The notes below the pieces were generated by a model. That model had not been told where the DNA came from, made no database searches, and saw only the letters and a list, made by a program, of their open reading frames with translations. Of a DNA stretch of 64,000 nucleotides, positions 8,079 through 17,275 are shown one piece after another. Position 1 is the first letter of the stretch, and every line of letters begins with the position of its first letter. Where the stretch lies: positions 248,001 to 312,000 of the forward strand of contig NZ_JAHXYI010000001.1 of assembly GCF_019970045.1 (NCBI RefSeq), written 5' to 3'. Origin of the DNA: Chryseobacterium sp. GVT01B. GTDB lineage: Bacteria > Bacteroidota > Bacteroidia > Flavobacteriales > Weeksellaceae. A program made the translations under genes and the position numbers.

Positions 8079-8426
8079 TTAGCCTTTTATTCTCTCTTTT
8101 TCAATCTGATTTTCACCCCAGAGTCTAAGATAATCAATAAAAGGGATGAGTTCGGCACCGGTTCCCGTTAAAGAATATTCTACTTTCGGAGGAACTTCAT
8201 GATAGACTTCCCTGTGGATGAGTCCGTCATCTTCCAGCTCCCGGACAGTCTGAGTAAGCATTTTAGGGGTAATGTCAGAAAGTGTTTTACGAAGTTCGCC
8301 GTAACGCATAATCGTCTTCAGATGAAGATACCATAAAATACGGCCTTTGTACTTTCCTCCAATCCGTTTAAAAGCGTAGTCAACAGGACAGGACGGCTCA
8401 TTGGTGACTTTTTTTATTTTTAACAT
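8079..8426 (-). CDS. HxlR-family winged-helix transcriptional regulator
   Basis: A 115-residue single-domain DNA-binding protein. The N-terminal Cys (CPVDYAFKRIGGKYKGRILWYL), followed by MRYGELRKTLSDITPKMLTQTVRELEDDGLIHREVY and a C-terminal VEYSLTGTGAELIPFI, is the classical HxlR profile. The conserved Cys13 is the redox- or electrophile-sensing residue in relatives such as HypR and YodB. It is divergent from an oxidoreductase gene, with a palindrome between them, so it very probably represses that gene in response to quinones or other electrophiles. Confidence 0.92.
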   Translation of the reverse strand: MLKIKKVTNEPSCPVDYAFKRIGGKYKGRILWYLHLKTIMRYGELRKTLSDITPKMLTQTVRELEDDGLIHREVYHEVPPKVEYSLTGTGAELIPFIDYLRLWGENQIEKERIKG

Positions 8427-8452
8427 TTTTTCAATGGTTTGATAATCAGTAT

Positions 8453-8523
8453 TAGTATGTTTTTGGTATGTAGATTACTAAAAAGTACATACTTGCTGTA
8501 AAGATATGATGAGACTACATTTG
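8453..8523 (+). promoter_or_regulatory. HxlR operator and promoter of the oxidoreductase gene
   Basis: An inverted repeat GTATGTA (8466-8472) and TACATAC (8486-8492) with a 13-base spacer, plus an extra half site TAGTATGT at 8453-8460. Immediately downstream is a textbook Bacteroidota promoter: TTG 8493-8495, 20 bases, TACATTTG 8516-8523. The second half site abuts the -33 element, so a bound repressor would block RNA polymerase. Confidence 0.8.
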
Positions 8524-8546
8524 TTCAACAATTAAAATTAAAAAAA

Positions 8547-9494
8547 ATGAAAGCTGTTATTTTAAACGAAGCAGGAGGTGTTGAAAATCTTCAATTTGCG
8601 GAAATAGAAAAACCTGTAATAGGAAATGATGAGGTATTGGTAAAAGTAGTATCTGTAAGCATTAATCCTGTAGATGTAAAATCCAGAGCTTATGAAGGAG
8701 TTCTGAATTGGATTTTTGAAGAAAAAAGACCTGCTATTTTGGGATGGGATATCTCGGGAGAAGTCGTGGAAACCGGGAAAAACGTAACTGATTTTAAAAA
8801 AGGAGATGAAGTCTTCGGGATGGTTAACTTTTTTGGAAGGGGAAACGCGTATGCAGAATATGTTGCGGCTCCGGCGGCTCATCTGGCATTAAAACCTCAG
8901 AATATTACTCATCAGCAGGCGGCGGCAGCGTCAATGGCAGCTTCAACAGCTTATCAGGCGCTGGTAGATGTTGCTAAAATTAAAGAAGGAAATAAAGTCC
9001 TGATCCATGCAGCTTCAGGTGGTGTTGGCCATTTTGCTGTTCAGATTGCGAAGCATTTCGGAGCATATGTTATCGGCGTATCATCCGGTAAAAACAGGGA
9101 TTTTGTTTTATCGCTTGGAACTGATGAGCATATTGATTATACAACGGAAAACTTTCATGAAAAAGTGCAGGATGTAGATATCGTGATTGATACCCTTCAG
9201 GGAAAAACGCTATCTGATTCGGTAGATGTTGTAAAAGAGAATGGAATTATCATAACGCTTCCTACTCCTGAGATTCCTGAGGATGTTGCAGACAGAGCCG
9301 GGCAGAAAAAGGTGAATATTGAGTTTATGATGGTACAGTCTAAAAAAGAAACTATGGAAGCAATTGCGGGCTTATTGGGGCAGAAAGTATTGAAACCATT
9401 TGTTTATAAAACATTTCTGTTTGAAGATATTGCCATAGCACATTTGGAGGTGGAAACCAACCGTGTTGCCGGAAAAGTGATTGTAAATCTCTAG
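8547..9494 (+). CDS. NADP-dependent quinone-type oxidoreductase (MDR family)
   Basis: A 315-residue zinc-independent medium-chain dehydrogenase/reductase. The N-terminal GroES-like domain carries GWDISGEVVETG and KKGDEVFGM; the Rossmann domain has LIHAASGGVGHFAVQIAKHFGAYVIG, the NADPH-binding glycine motif. Zinc ligands of true alcohol dehydrogenases are missing, as expected for the QOR/enone reductase group. It reduces quinones or alpha,beta-unsaturated carbonyls with NADPH. Divergent HxlR regulation fits a detoxifying role against electrophiles. Confidence 0.9.
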   Translation: MKAVILNEAGGVENLQFAEIEKPVIGNDEVLVKVVSVSINPVDVKSRAYEGVLNWIFEEKRPAILGWDISGEVVETGKNVTDFKKGDEVFGMVNFFGRGNAYAEYVAAPAAHLALKPQNITHQQAAAASMAASTAYQALVDVAKIKEGNKVLIHAASGGVGHFAVQIAKHFGAYVIGVSSGKNRDFVLSLGTDEHIDYTTENFHEKVQDVDIVIDTLQGKTLSDSVDVVKENGIIITLPTPEIPEDVADRAGQKKVNIEFMMVQSKKETMEAIAGLLGQKVLKPFVYKTFLFEDIAIAHLEVETNRVAGKVIVNL

Positions 9495-9499
9495 CAATA

Positions 9500-9535
9500 A
9501 AAACAGGACCGGAAAGAAATTTCTGGTCCTGTTTT
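9500..9535 (+). terminator. Terminator after the oxidoreductase gene
   Basis: Stem AAAACAGGACC (9500-9510) with GGTCCTGTTTT (9525-9535), continuing into ATTTT. The stem sequence resembles that at 20206-20236. Confidence 0.85.
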
Positions 9536-9576
9536 ATTTTCAAAAGAGCATCCCAGTCGAAGATCCTTTAAAATAA

Positions 9577-9601
9577 AAAACCAGGAAATAATCCTGGTTT
9601 T
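9577..9601 (-). terminator. Terminator of the Rhs operon
   Basis: Stem AAAACCAGGA/TCCTGGTTTT with a 5-base loop, A/T-rich on both sides; it lies just after the stop of the last gene of the minus-strand operon. Confidence 0.8.
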
Positions 9602-9604
9602 TAT

Positions 9605-10315
9605 TTATTGAGAGATAACCTTTACAATAGCCGGGGGAATGGCTTTTTTTAAAATAAAAGTTTCGTAGCTTGGATTTTTGATATTTTTAGCGACGGCTTT
9701 TAGATAGTTCAATTCAGGATAAAAGTAGGAATTGAAATCCTGAATCTCTATATGTGCCGGTATTGCAACAGAAGAAACAACAACTATTTTATCATCTATC
9801 AATGCGCAATAATGCTTGTCTATGTAAAAAGAGAAATAATTCCTGAATGCATATGTATAATCCAGCGGACCATTTTCAGGCATTTTACTGTCTATGGAAA
9901 GGTATCCGGTAAGGCTTTTACGGTCTCCATGTTCAGCTTTATCATTCTTTTCATCAGGAAGCTTAAAGCTATATACAAATTTCCCCTTATAGTAAACATC
10001 AAAAAGCTGAGTTTCTGGAGTATTTTTAAAATCAATGAGCTGCAGGAGGTTTTTATTCCCATCATTCTCAATAATCTCTTTTTTAAATTGGAAAACAGGG
10101 TGAATGATAACTTCAACATGATCCATATTTGTTATCAAGCCTGTTTTATTTTCTCCATATTTTACATTAGCATCTATCATTTTTCTTACATACGATAGGG
10201 CCGCTTTATTATATTCCTCTTTGTTGTATTTATAGACAATAGTGTCTGTTTTATCTTGTGAAAAGCTAAAAGAGCTTATCAATAAACAAGAAAATAAGAC
10301 AATCATATTTTTCAT
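9605..10315 (-). CDS. Secreted protein of unknown family, candidate immunity protein for the Rhs toxin
   Basis: A 236-residue protein with a clear signal peptide (cut probably after SFSFS-Q). The mature part is mixed alpha/beta without any domain I recognise; it has one Cys and many Lys/Asp. The gene starts three bases after the stop codon of the giant Rhs gene and is followed by a terminator, the usual position of an immunity gene. The signal peptide suggests the toxin would be neutralised in the periplasm or envelope rather than in the cytoplasm. Function as immunity is inferred from position only; it could instead be an accessory export factor. Confidence 0.65.
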   Translation of the reverse strand: MKNMIVLFSCLLISSFSFSQDKTDTIVYKYNKEEYNKAALSYVRKMIDANVKYGENKTGLITNMDHVEVIIHPVFQFKKEIIENDGNKNLLQLIDFKNTPETQLFDVYYKGKFVYSFKLPDEKNDKAEHGDRKSLTGYLSIDSKMPENGPLDYTYAFRNYFSFYIDKHYCALIDDKIVVVSSVAIPAHIEIQDFNSYFYPELNYLKAVAKNIKNPSYETFILKKAIPPAIVKVISQ

Positions 10316-10318
10316 ATT

Positions 10319-13300
10319 TTATGGTTTTGAAAGTGAGAATATATTATAAACAGTTTCTGATAAATTATACGTGTTTTGGAAGCTATTCAGCTGGCCATTG
10401 CTTCTTCCTGAATACGGATCAAAAAAGTTGATATGTTTCATTCTTGAAAAATCCTCACTATATTTTATTTCAGTAACCAGAACGGCGTGCCCTTGTCTGT
10501 TCCCGGCTGCTTCTGTGGTGCTGAAACCAAGATATACAGGGTGACCTGACTGTAAACTTTCCACAATGAATTTAACAGCCTGTTTTGTCAATGCTGAAGG
10601 AATTCCGGAATGGAAATAATAGTCGTTCTTTGCTTTAGCTTCATATAGGGCATCTACTTTCAATCCGAATTTCTCGAAATACTCTTTGGTTTGATCGGCA
10701 CGTACTCCTCCAGATTCATTGGCTGCTTTTTGCTGAACAGAAACATCAAGATCTATACCTAAATATTTTGCTGCGGCCCTTGCTACCGTAGGTACACAAT
10801 CTGTTTCACCGGTCTGCGGCTTATCAGCAGCAATATCCATAGATGCGGTTTTCCAATCTACAGCTTCTGCTCCTTCATGAGCTAAGTGATTCAACCCGGA
10901 GGTTAATAATCCCTGTTTTAGGCCATCCCAGAAATTACCTCCTGCAATGGAAGAGGAAAGACCTCCGGAAAGACCACCGGAAGCAAGCATTAGAGCTTTT
11001 AATAATCCTACATTTCTGGAACCAAAAGAACTGATCGAAATAGAATTCCCTTCAACGGAGAATTTATATCCTGATTCGCCTAATGCCTGTACTCCGCTGG
11101 ATACTACAGAAGAAATAGCCCCACTCATAAATCCTGAAATAAATTTTCCTCCTCCTATTTCGGACATTGCTCCTCCTGACAAAGCATGCATCCCCGCCTG
11201 GAAGGCAGCCTTACCGACGGTCAGAGTCTGTGAAAATATAGAGGTGGCGACACTTCCGATTCCAAAGCTGATGATACCACTTGCAAGCCCGGTTGTAATG
11301 GCTTGTCCCATACCATACCAATATGGAACTCCATTGATGGTGTTGATGACAGCGTGTGTTACGGCAGACACTACTACAGCAATGATAAGAACGGCACCTA
11401 ATCCTATATTTCCACTTGGATCAGTGTACAATAAAGGATTATTGGTTACATAACCAAATTTATTATAACTCTGTGTATTAAAAGGATCCTGAATAATAGT
11501 ATCAGGACTAAGGAATCTTCTCATGATAGGATCGTAAATCCTTGCATTCATATGAATAAGCCCGGCTCTCCACAGATGTTCATGTCCGGTATATCCTCTG
11601 TCAATAAGGAGAGTTTCCCCATTGAACTGCTGCAGGTCTACAATTTGTCCATCCATCATTAATCCTTTAAGATTTCCCCACGCATCAAAGAATCGTTTTT
11701 CAACAATAGAACCATCATCTTTTGAAATGGCTAAAATACTTCCCAAATGATCACGATGCAGATAGTAGTTTTGAGACTCCTGAGATCCGTTCAAAAAGCT
11801 TACAACATCTTTTTTAATATAATTTGCAGAATAAGGATCTCCTGTAATATAGGTAACGATTTGCAGTGTGCCACCTCCTTTTCCAGATCTTCTTGTAAAT
11901 TCTATGGCACCGTCGGCAGAATAATATTTTCTTTTTCCTGAAGCTGCTGAAATCATTGAATATCTTGATTTCATTAAGTTGTATTCAAAACTTAAATCTT
12001 CTTTGTTAGGAACCTTAACTGTTAATGGCGAATTGAATGCATTGTATGTTACTTCGGCAAAACCTCGGTTCGCATTTACTTGCTGACCATTCGCATTAAG
12101 AGCGATATTGTTTAGTTTATAATCAAACTCGCCATTGTAGTTATAGTAACCAAGGTCAAGATTTGCAGCCATTCTTCCTCTTTTATCATAAGAATACTGA
12201 TTGGTTACAGTGCCATTGGTTGTTTCCTTTAATAGTCGGTTTAATTTGTCATATTCAAAAGTTTCACTTTTTCCAAAATCATTGCTGTTTCTGGACCTTA
12301 AAACTTCTTTATTGACGTCAAAATCATACATCATGTCCAGTGCAATCAGACCTCCTTTAGCATGATTCGTTCTAAGAAGAGTTCCATCCTGCGGGCTGTA
12401 GTAGTTATTGATAATATAACCATTGCCATATTCCATTTGTGTAGCCTGATTCAAAGCATTCACCGAAGATGTATGCCATATCATCTTATTGGCATTAACG
12501 TCGTTCTGCTGTGTCAGGATACCATTACTGTCATATACATTCTTTGTTTTTGAGGTGGTTGTATAGGCATTCTCATTCCATACGGCAGAAATAGCTGTTT
12601 CATCTACTCTTCCAAAGGTGTCGAAAGTCAGGTTACTACTATAAATAAACTCCGGAGTTTCCTCCTTCTTTCCTTTGATACGATAATACTGGTCATATTC
12701 TGTGGTATAGGCAAAGTTTTTTCCGTTGCTTGTTCCATAGATCTTTTCCAGAAGCTTACTCGTTGGATTGTACTGATAGAACTTTTCTATAGAAGTATTT
12801 TCTGCCGGGGTTTTACCGTATGTTTTTTCTGAAATAGTTTGTCCAAAATCATCGTACTGTAATACGGTATACCCTTTAGGATTGTCTTCACGAAGTAACC
12901 TTCCCAGAATGTCATATTGATAGGTATATGTACCTGAGGATGGATCTACAATTTTTTTCTTGTTACCCCAGTCATCAATTTCGAAAGTGGTTTTGCTGCC
13001 TTCATAGTTGGTTTCTTTTAAAGATCCATTAGGGTAATAGGTATAGTTAATTGTTCCACCATGATCCTGCTGAACAATCGTGTTACCGAAAGGATCCAGT
13101 GTTTTGGATATTTTTTTATGGCCATCATCAACGGTTACTTTTAATCCTTCGTAGCAGGTAATAACTGTTTTTCCTGTGTAAGTTACATGCTTTACCGCTC
13201 TGTTGTAGGCATCATATTCTATTGTATTCCATTTCGTCTGCTCACCTTCAAATAAAGGTTCAGATTTCTTTATTAATTTTCCGAAAATGTCATATTCGCT

Positions 13301-16300
13301 CTTTTTTACAATCCATTTACCATTTGTACTCTGGGTTTTGGTTTGTATTTCTCTGTCGAATTCATCATATGCTGAGATCGTTTCTACTCCTCCTTCTCTC
13401 TTTTTTGAGATCTGATAAATTCCTCCCGGAATTGCTGAAGCAGAAGATTTACTGATGGTAGTTTTCTTACCCAGATAATCAGTAAATGAAGTGATATTAC
13501 CCCAGCCATCATAAGTATAATAAGTCTTTAATCCTCCAATTGCGGCTGTTTCTTCTAAAAGTCTTCCTATTGTATTTACTACCGTGGAAGCTATTAAGCC
13601 ATCAGGTGTTGTTGTAGAAGTTCGGTAACGATTGGTTGAGTCGTAATCATATGTAGTAGTCTGAGAGGCAATTCCTGCGGAAGAAATTGTTTCCTGCTTC
13701 AGATTCCCAATATTATCATAGACAAAGCTCTTATTTAACGACTGAGAATTTTGGCTGAATTTCTGAATTTCTTTGATTGATCCATTTGTTGGATAGTAAG
13801 TACTTACTTCTTTTGCGGTAAACAAATCACCTTGTCTAAAAGAATTATTAACCTGCTCACTGATTTTCCCGTAGAAATAATGAAGACCATTTGTGAATTC
13901 CGGCTGATAAGTAAAGTTGGAATGTGTTATCGCATAATCCCCATAATTGATCCATGTTTTCTTTAATTTAAGATCGTCGGCTTCATCATAGGTATATCTT
14001 TTAATGACATTCATGTTTCTAAGGTTATCAGTCGTTCTTTCCTCTGTGCTGAGAATAAGGCTCTGATTTCCTTTTATGAATTTTTGATTGATGAAATTGG
14101 TTTCTGTTAAAAACTTGGAGATTCCTCCGTAAGTAGTTTTTAATAGGACGTTATCTAATAAAGGATCTTTGGTATTTACTGTCCAGAAAAGAGCATTAGC
14201 AAGCTTTTTATTTCTGAATTTTCCATTTTGCAAAACCGATTCATATCCGTCCGAAACGTAGGTTTTTTGGAATCCTAAAAGACCTCTTCCGTCAAGACTT
14301 TGTATAGCATTTTCATAACGGTATTCTTTTGAAAGAATTTTTCCACTGAAAAGAGTATGAATCTTATTAACCAGATATAATGCTCCGTTGGTCTGATGGG
14401 TATATAATGGATATTTTAAATCATTATCCTTGTGTACGTAGCAGATCTCTTCTTTCGTATCAAGTTTCATCATCTGGCGGTATTCAACTTTTTGCATAAC
14501 AGTAGAACCGTTATTCACCTCCTGAATTTGTTTTTCCAGGAAATTATTGTTGTTGAATGTGATCTTAAATTCAGACCCGGTAGTGATGTCAAAATTACTG
14601 ATAGAAGTCTTGTAGGTATTTAAGAAATTAACCTCATCAGAAACTGTGAAAAGAGAGAACGGGGTTATTTTTTCGTCTTTTAAATCAATTTCCTGATTTA
14701 GCTTGGTAAACGAGGTATTTCCGTTGTTATCTGTAGTATTGACAAAGAATTTAACCTTATTAAATCCAGGCAGCAGGGTCATGTAGATTCCCGGAACATC
14801 TGTATTGGTAATGCTGAAATGCGTTGGCCCTACATATTGAGGAAAACCAGGAACCAAACATTTATATCCCTGTTGAGCGTTGATATATATGGCTGGTACA
14901 GCTTGTGCAGTAGCATTATAGCAGGAGTGTGTGTATACCTGCTCAGTATATAAATCACCAATATTTTCATAGGTAAAATTGCTGATCAAAGGGTTCTGAT
15001 CATTATATTGTATTTTACCGAACTTTGTGATGGAGACAAGGTCAGATTTCCCATCATTGTTGATGTCTGTTACAACTACATTTCCTACGGCAAACCCTTT
15101 CATTGAGTTGTCAGGTCCCCATAAAAATAAGTCCCATCCGGATTGCTTAGGAATTGTTTCATCCTGTGAAGGTTTAATATACGCTAGTTTTTGAGCTGTA
15201 AGATCAAGCTGGCTCGGGATAAATTTTTTACCATCCGAAGTGTACATCCACCATATAAATTGCGGTGTGTTTTCAATAGCAATCCTTAGTTTTGAGAAAG
15301 GATTCATGGTATTAAATACAAACTGTGGAGTCATAAAATCCGTAAGGCCATCTCCGTTGAAATCTCCTAAAAGAATAGGAGTAATAAGTTTTCCGTCACT
15401 ATTATAGCTGAGATCATTTAAAATATTTGTTGAAGACTGTCCTGCAATATCACCATATGGCTTTATGGTCATATCATTTACATTGATCTTATAAATACCA
15501 TATTGGTTACCAGATATAATCATAATTTCCGGTACTCCGTCACCATCCATTTCCAAAAGTCTGTAATTGTCTTCTGTAAGCAGAAGAGAGGTTACTGCAA
15601 ACTCCTTTCGTGTAATGACATCCCCGGTTTCTTTACCTACTTCATATAAATAGATTTTTTGATTAGCCTGTGTATTTCCGCTGATATAAATAAGATCGAA
15701 AAGACCGTCATTATTAAAATCCCCCGGAATAAACATTTTCTGGGCTATTCTGGGAGGAGATGTATAGGTTTGCTGTCCCTGAAAACCGCTGCTAATCCAT
15801 GGGATAGAAGGACCACCAGAAATAACTTTTGTTTTTCCTGTTTTGAAGTCCCGGATTTCTATCTGTCCCTGTAACGACTCGTGTGTTTTGGAAATAGTAT
15901 TGACAATGATCAGCTGGTCATTAGTTGTAATTTTACTGTCATTAATTAATGTTTTTCCCGTAAAGATTCTGGTATGGGCATTAACATAGGTGCTGGGAGT
16001 TATCTGGCCATAAGGGCTGTTAAGATAAAATATAGGATTTCGTATACTACCTGGCTCTGGAGGAGGAGGGGTAGATCCGCCAAAACCTCCGTTTGGCCCG
16101 CTTCTGAAATCAGTAACGGTAGTTGATACATAGAATATATCGTTTCCGCTATTGTTATAAAGGTTACCTGCAGTTACATCTCCTAAACGATAAGTACTTG
16201 CAGGAGTAGTAGCAAGCTGACGCTTTGTTACCTCAGCAGTACCTGTGGAATTGGGAGAATTATAATTGAAGTTGAGCGGTCTCAGGCTTTCTCCGGTTTC

Positions 16301-17197
16301 ATTGAATACATTGATGGTACGTAACCTTTCGTTACTGTCCGCATCTACAAAATCATAGCTGAAAGTGTACTTCCTGTAATCGCCGGAATAAGTAGATCCA
16401 GTGACAATTTCAGAAATGACTTTACTGTTGATATACTGCTGTCCGTTTCTATAAATTTTTGCAATTTTTTTACGGTCTTTGTATAATACTTTTAAATAAA
16501 ATTTATCCGTACCGGTGTCTGTTCCTCCATAGGATATTTTATCCAGTCTTGGAGTATTGTTTGTAATTACATAAGTGTAATGGATTTCATTATCAAATGA
16601 ATCCGCCATTTTTACAATATAGTGCTGCCCTGGTGAAAGCTCATTATACCAGGCAATTTTTCCATCCGTATACTGAATAATGAAACTATATGTTCCAGAG
16701 GATTTTGTAATCTTAATCTTGGAGAAATTTTTAGTAACATATTCTGTATCTGATTTTTTAAGGAGCCTTTGGCCATCTAAATAATAAGGGTCGTTGTCAT
16801 CAAACTGCGGACCTATGGTGATCCCGTCTACATTCTGACTTTTTCCTCCTCTGCTGATAATAGAAAGGCCTGTGAAACTCCATCCCCATCCGGCATTTCC
16901 GTTTCCTGCCTGGCTATTGTAAACCAAGGCTGTATTGGGCTGAAAATTATTTAACCCTTTTAAGGTTTCCAAAGGAACAGTATAAGTAAGTGACCCTCCT
17001 TCGCTGACAGACATTTCTGATTTTATAGAAGGGATAAGAGAATAGTCTGTCGAAATGGTCTTTGAAGAGTTCTGCTGGTTTTCTTTATACCCTGCAGTAT
17101 TATACTCAAGAGATACAGATGTTGCTTGCTGAGCTCCTACAAATTGTGCTAAAGAGAGAAGCGCAAGAACTCCAAGAAATTTTATATTTTTTATCAT
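10319..17197 (-). CDS. SpvB/YD-repeat (Rhs-type) giant toxin with papain-like C-terminal domain
   Basis: A 2292-residue exported protein. A signal peptide (1-22) is followed by a SpvB-like region (VPLETLKGLNNFQPNTALVYNS) with FG-GAP/VCBS-type repeats (GDFNNDGLFD, GDFNGDGLTD, TDINNDGKSD), then many YD repeats (about 1150-1850), then the RHS-associated core ending around residue 1930 (MNARIYDPIMRRFLSPD ... DPSGN). After this come Gly/Ala-rich hydrophobic segments (1930-2100) and a C-terminal domain with Cys ~2134 (ETDCVPTVARAA), His ~2243 (QGHAVLVTEI) and Asp ~2260 (NFFDPYSG), the triad order of a papain/C39-like cysteine protease. Rhs cores form shells that enclose their toxin. It is the third gene of an operon with a T9SS-sorted protein and a TPR protein; no T9SS domain is visible on this protein itself. 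Confidence 0.88.
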   Translation of the reverse strand: MIKNIKFLGVLALLSLAQFVGAQQATSVSLEYNTAGYKENQQNSSKTISTDYSLIPSIKSEMSVSEGGSLTYTVPLETLKGLNNFQPNTALVYNSQAGNGNAGWGWSFTGLSIISRGGKSQNVDGITIGPQFDDNDPYYLDGQRLLKKSDTEYVTKNFSKIKITKSSGTYSFIIQYTDGKIAWYNELSPGQHYIVKMADSFDNEIHYTYVITNNTPRLDKISYGGTDTGTDKFYLKVLYKDRKKIAKIYRNGQQYINSKVISEIVTGSTYSGDYRKYTFSYDFVDADSNERLRTINVFNETGESLRPLNFNYNSPNSTGTAEVTKRQLATTPASTYRLGDVTAGNLYNNSGNDIFYVSTTVTDFRSGPNGGFGGSTPPPPEPGSIRNPIFYLNSPYGQITPSTYVNAHTRIFTGKTLINDSKITTNDQLIIVNTISKTHESLQGQIEIRDFKTGKTKVISGGPSIPWISSGFQGQQTYTSPPRIAQKMFIPGDFNNDGLFDLIYISGNTQANQKIYLYEVGKETGDVITRKEFAVTSLLLTEDNYRLLEMDGDGVPEIMIISGNQYGIYKINVNDMTIKPYGDIAGQSSTNILNDLSYNSDGKLITPILLGDFNGDGLTDFMTPQFVFNTMNPFSKLRIAIENTPQFIWWMYTSDGKKFIPSQLDLTAQKLAYIKPSQDETIPKQSGWDLFLWGPDNSMKGFAVGNVVVTDINNDGKSDLVSITKFGKIQYNDQNPLISNFTYENIGDLYTEQVYTHSCYNATAQAVPAIYINAQQGYKCLVPGFPQYVGPTHFSITNTDVPGIYMTLLPGFNKVKFFVNTTDNNGNTSFTKLNQEIDLKDEKITPFSLFTVSDEVNFLNTYKTSISNFDITTGSEFKITFNNNNFLEKQIQEVNNGSTVMQKVEYRQMMKLDTKEEICYVHKDNDLKYPLYTHQTNGALYLVNKIHTLFSGKILSKEYRYENAIQSLDGRGLLGFQKTYVSDGYESVLQNGKFRNKKLANALFWTVNTKDPLLDNVLLKTTYGGISKFLTETNFINQKFIKGNQSLILSTEERTTDNLRNMNVIKRYTYDEADDLKLKKTWINYGDYAITHSNFTYQPEFTNGLHYFYGKISEQVNNSFRQGDLFTAKEVSTYYPTNGSIKEIQKFSQNSQSLNKSFVYDNIGNLKQETISSAGIASQTTTYDYDSTNRYRTSTTTPDGLIASTVVNTIGRLLEETAAIGGLKTYYTYDGWGNITSFTDYLGKKTTISKSSASAIPGGIYQISKKREGGVETISAYDEFDREIQTKTQSTNGKWIVKKSEYDIFGKLIKKSEPLFEGEQTKWNTIEYDAYNRAVKHVTYTGKTVITCYEGLKVTVDDGHKKISKTLDPFGNTIVQQDHGGTINYTYYPNGSLKETNYEGSKTTFEIDDWGNKKKIVDPSSGTYTYQYDILGRLLREDNPKGYTVLQYDDFGQTISEKTYGKTPAENTSIEKFYQYNPTSKLLEKIYGTSNGKNFAYTTEYDQYYRIKGKKEETPEFIYSSNLTFDTFGRVDETAISAVWNENAYTTTSKTKNVYDSNGILTQQNDVNANKMIWHTSSVNALNQATQMEYGNGYIINNYYSPQDGTLLRTNHAKGGLIALDMMYDFDVNKEVLRSRNSNDFGKSETFEYDKLNRLLKETTNGTVTNQYSYDKRGRMAANLDLGYYNYNGEFDYKLNNIALNANGQQVNANRGFAEVTYNAFNSPLTVKVPNKEDLSFEYNLMKSRYSMISAASGKRKYYSADGAIEFTRRSGKGGGTLQIVTYITGDPYSANYIKKDVVSFLNGSQESQNYYLHRDHLGSILAISKDDGSIVEKRFFDAWGNLKGLMMDGQIVDLQQFNGETLLIDRGYTGHEHLWRAGLIHMNARIYDPIMRRFLSPDTIIQDPFNTQSYNKFGYVTNNPLLYTDPSGNIGLGAVLIIAVVVSAVTHAVINTINGVPYWYGMGQAITTGLASGIISFGIGSVATSIFSQTLTVGKAAFQAGMHALSGGAMSEIGGGKFISGFMSGAISSVVSSGVQALGESGYKFSVEGNSISISSFGSRNVGLLKALMLASGGLSGGLSSSIAGGNFWDGLKQGLLTSGLNHLAHEGAEAVDWKTASMDIAADKPQTGETDCVPTVARAAAKYLGIDLDVSVQQKAANESGGVRADQTKEYFEKFGLKVDALYEAKAKNDYYFHSGIPSALTKQAVKFIVESLQSGHPVYLGFSTTEAAGNRQGHAVLVTEIKYSEDFSRMKHINFFDPYSGRSNGQLNSFQNTYNLSETVYNIFSLSKP

Positions 17198-17275
17198 ATG
17201 AATTGATTATGATCTTATATCGATACTATTAATAGCACAGGCCATGAAAGAATATGGCCTGTCAATAATTTTTTA

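Noticed and set aside
10947..11453. 168-codon open frame opposite the Rhs gene
   Set aside because: Pro/Ala-rich composition and location antisense to the hydrophobic Gly/Ala part of the Rhs gene show a shadow frame.
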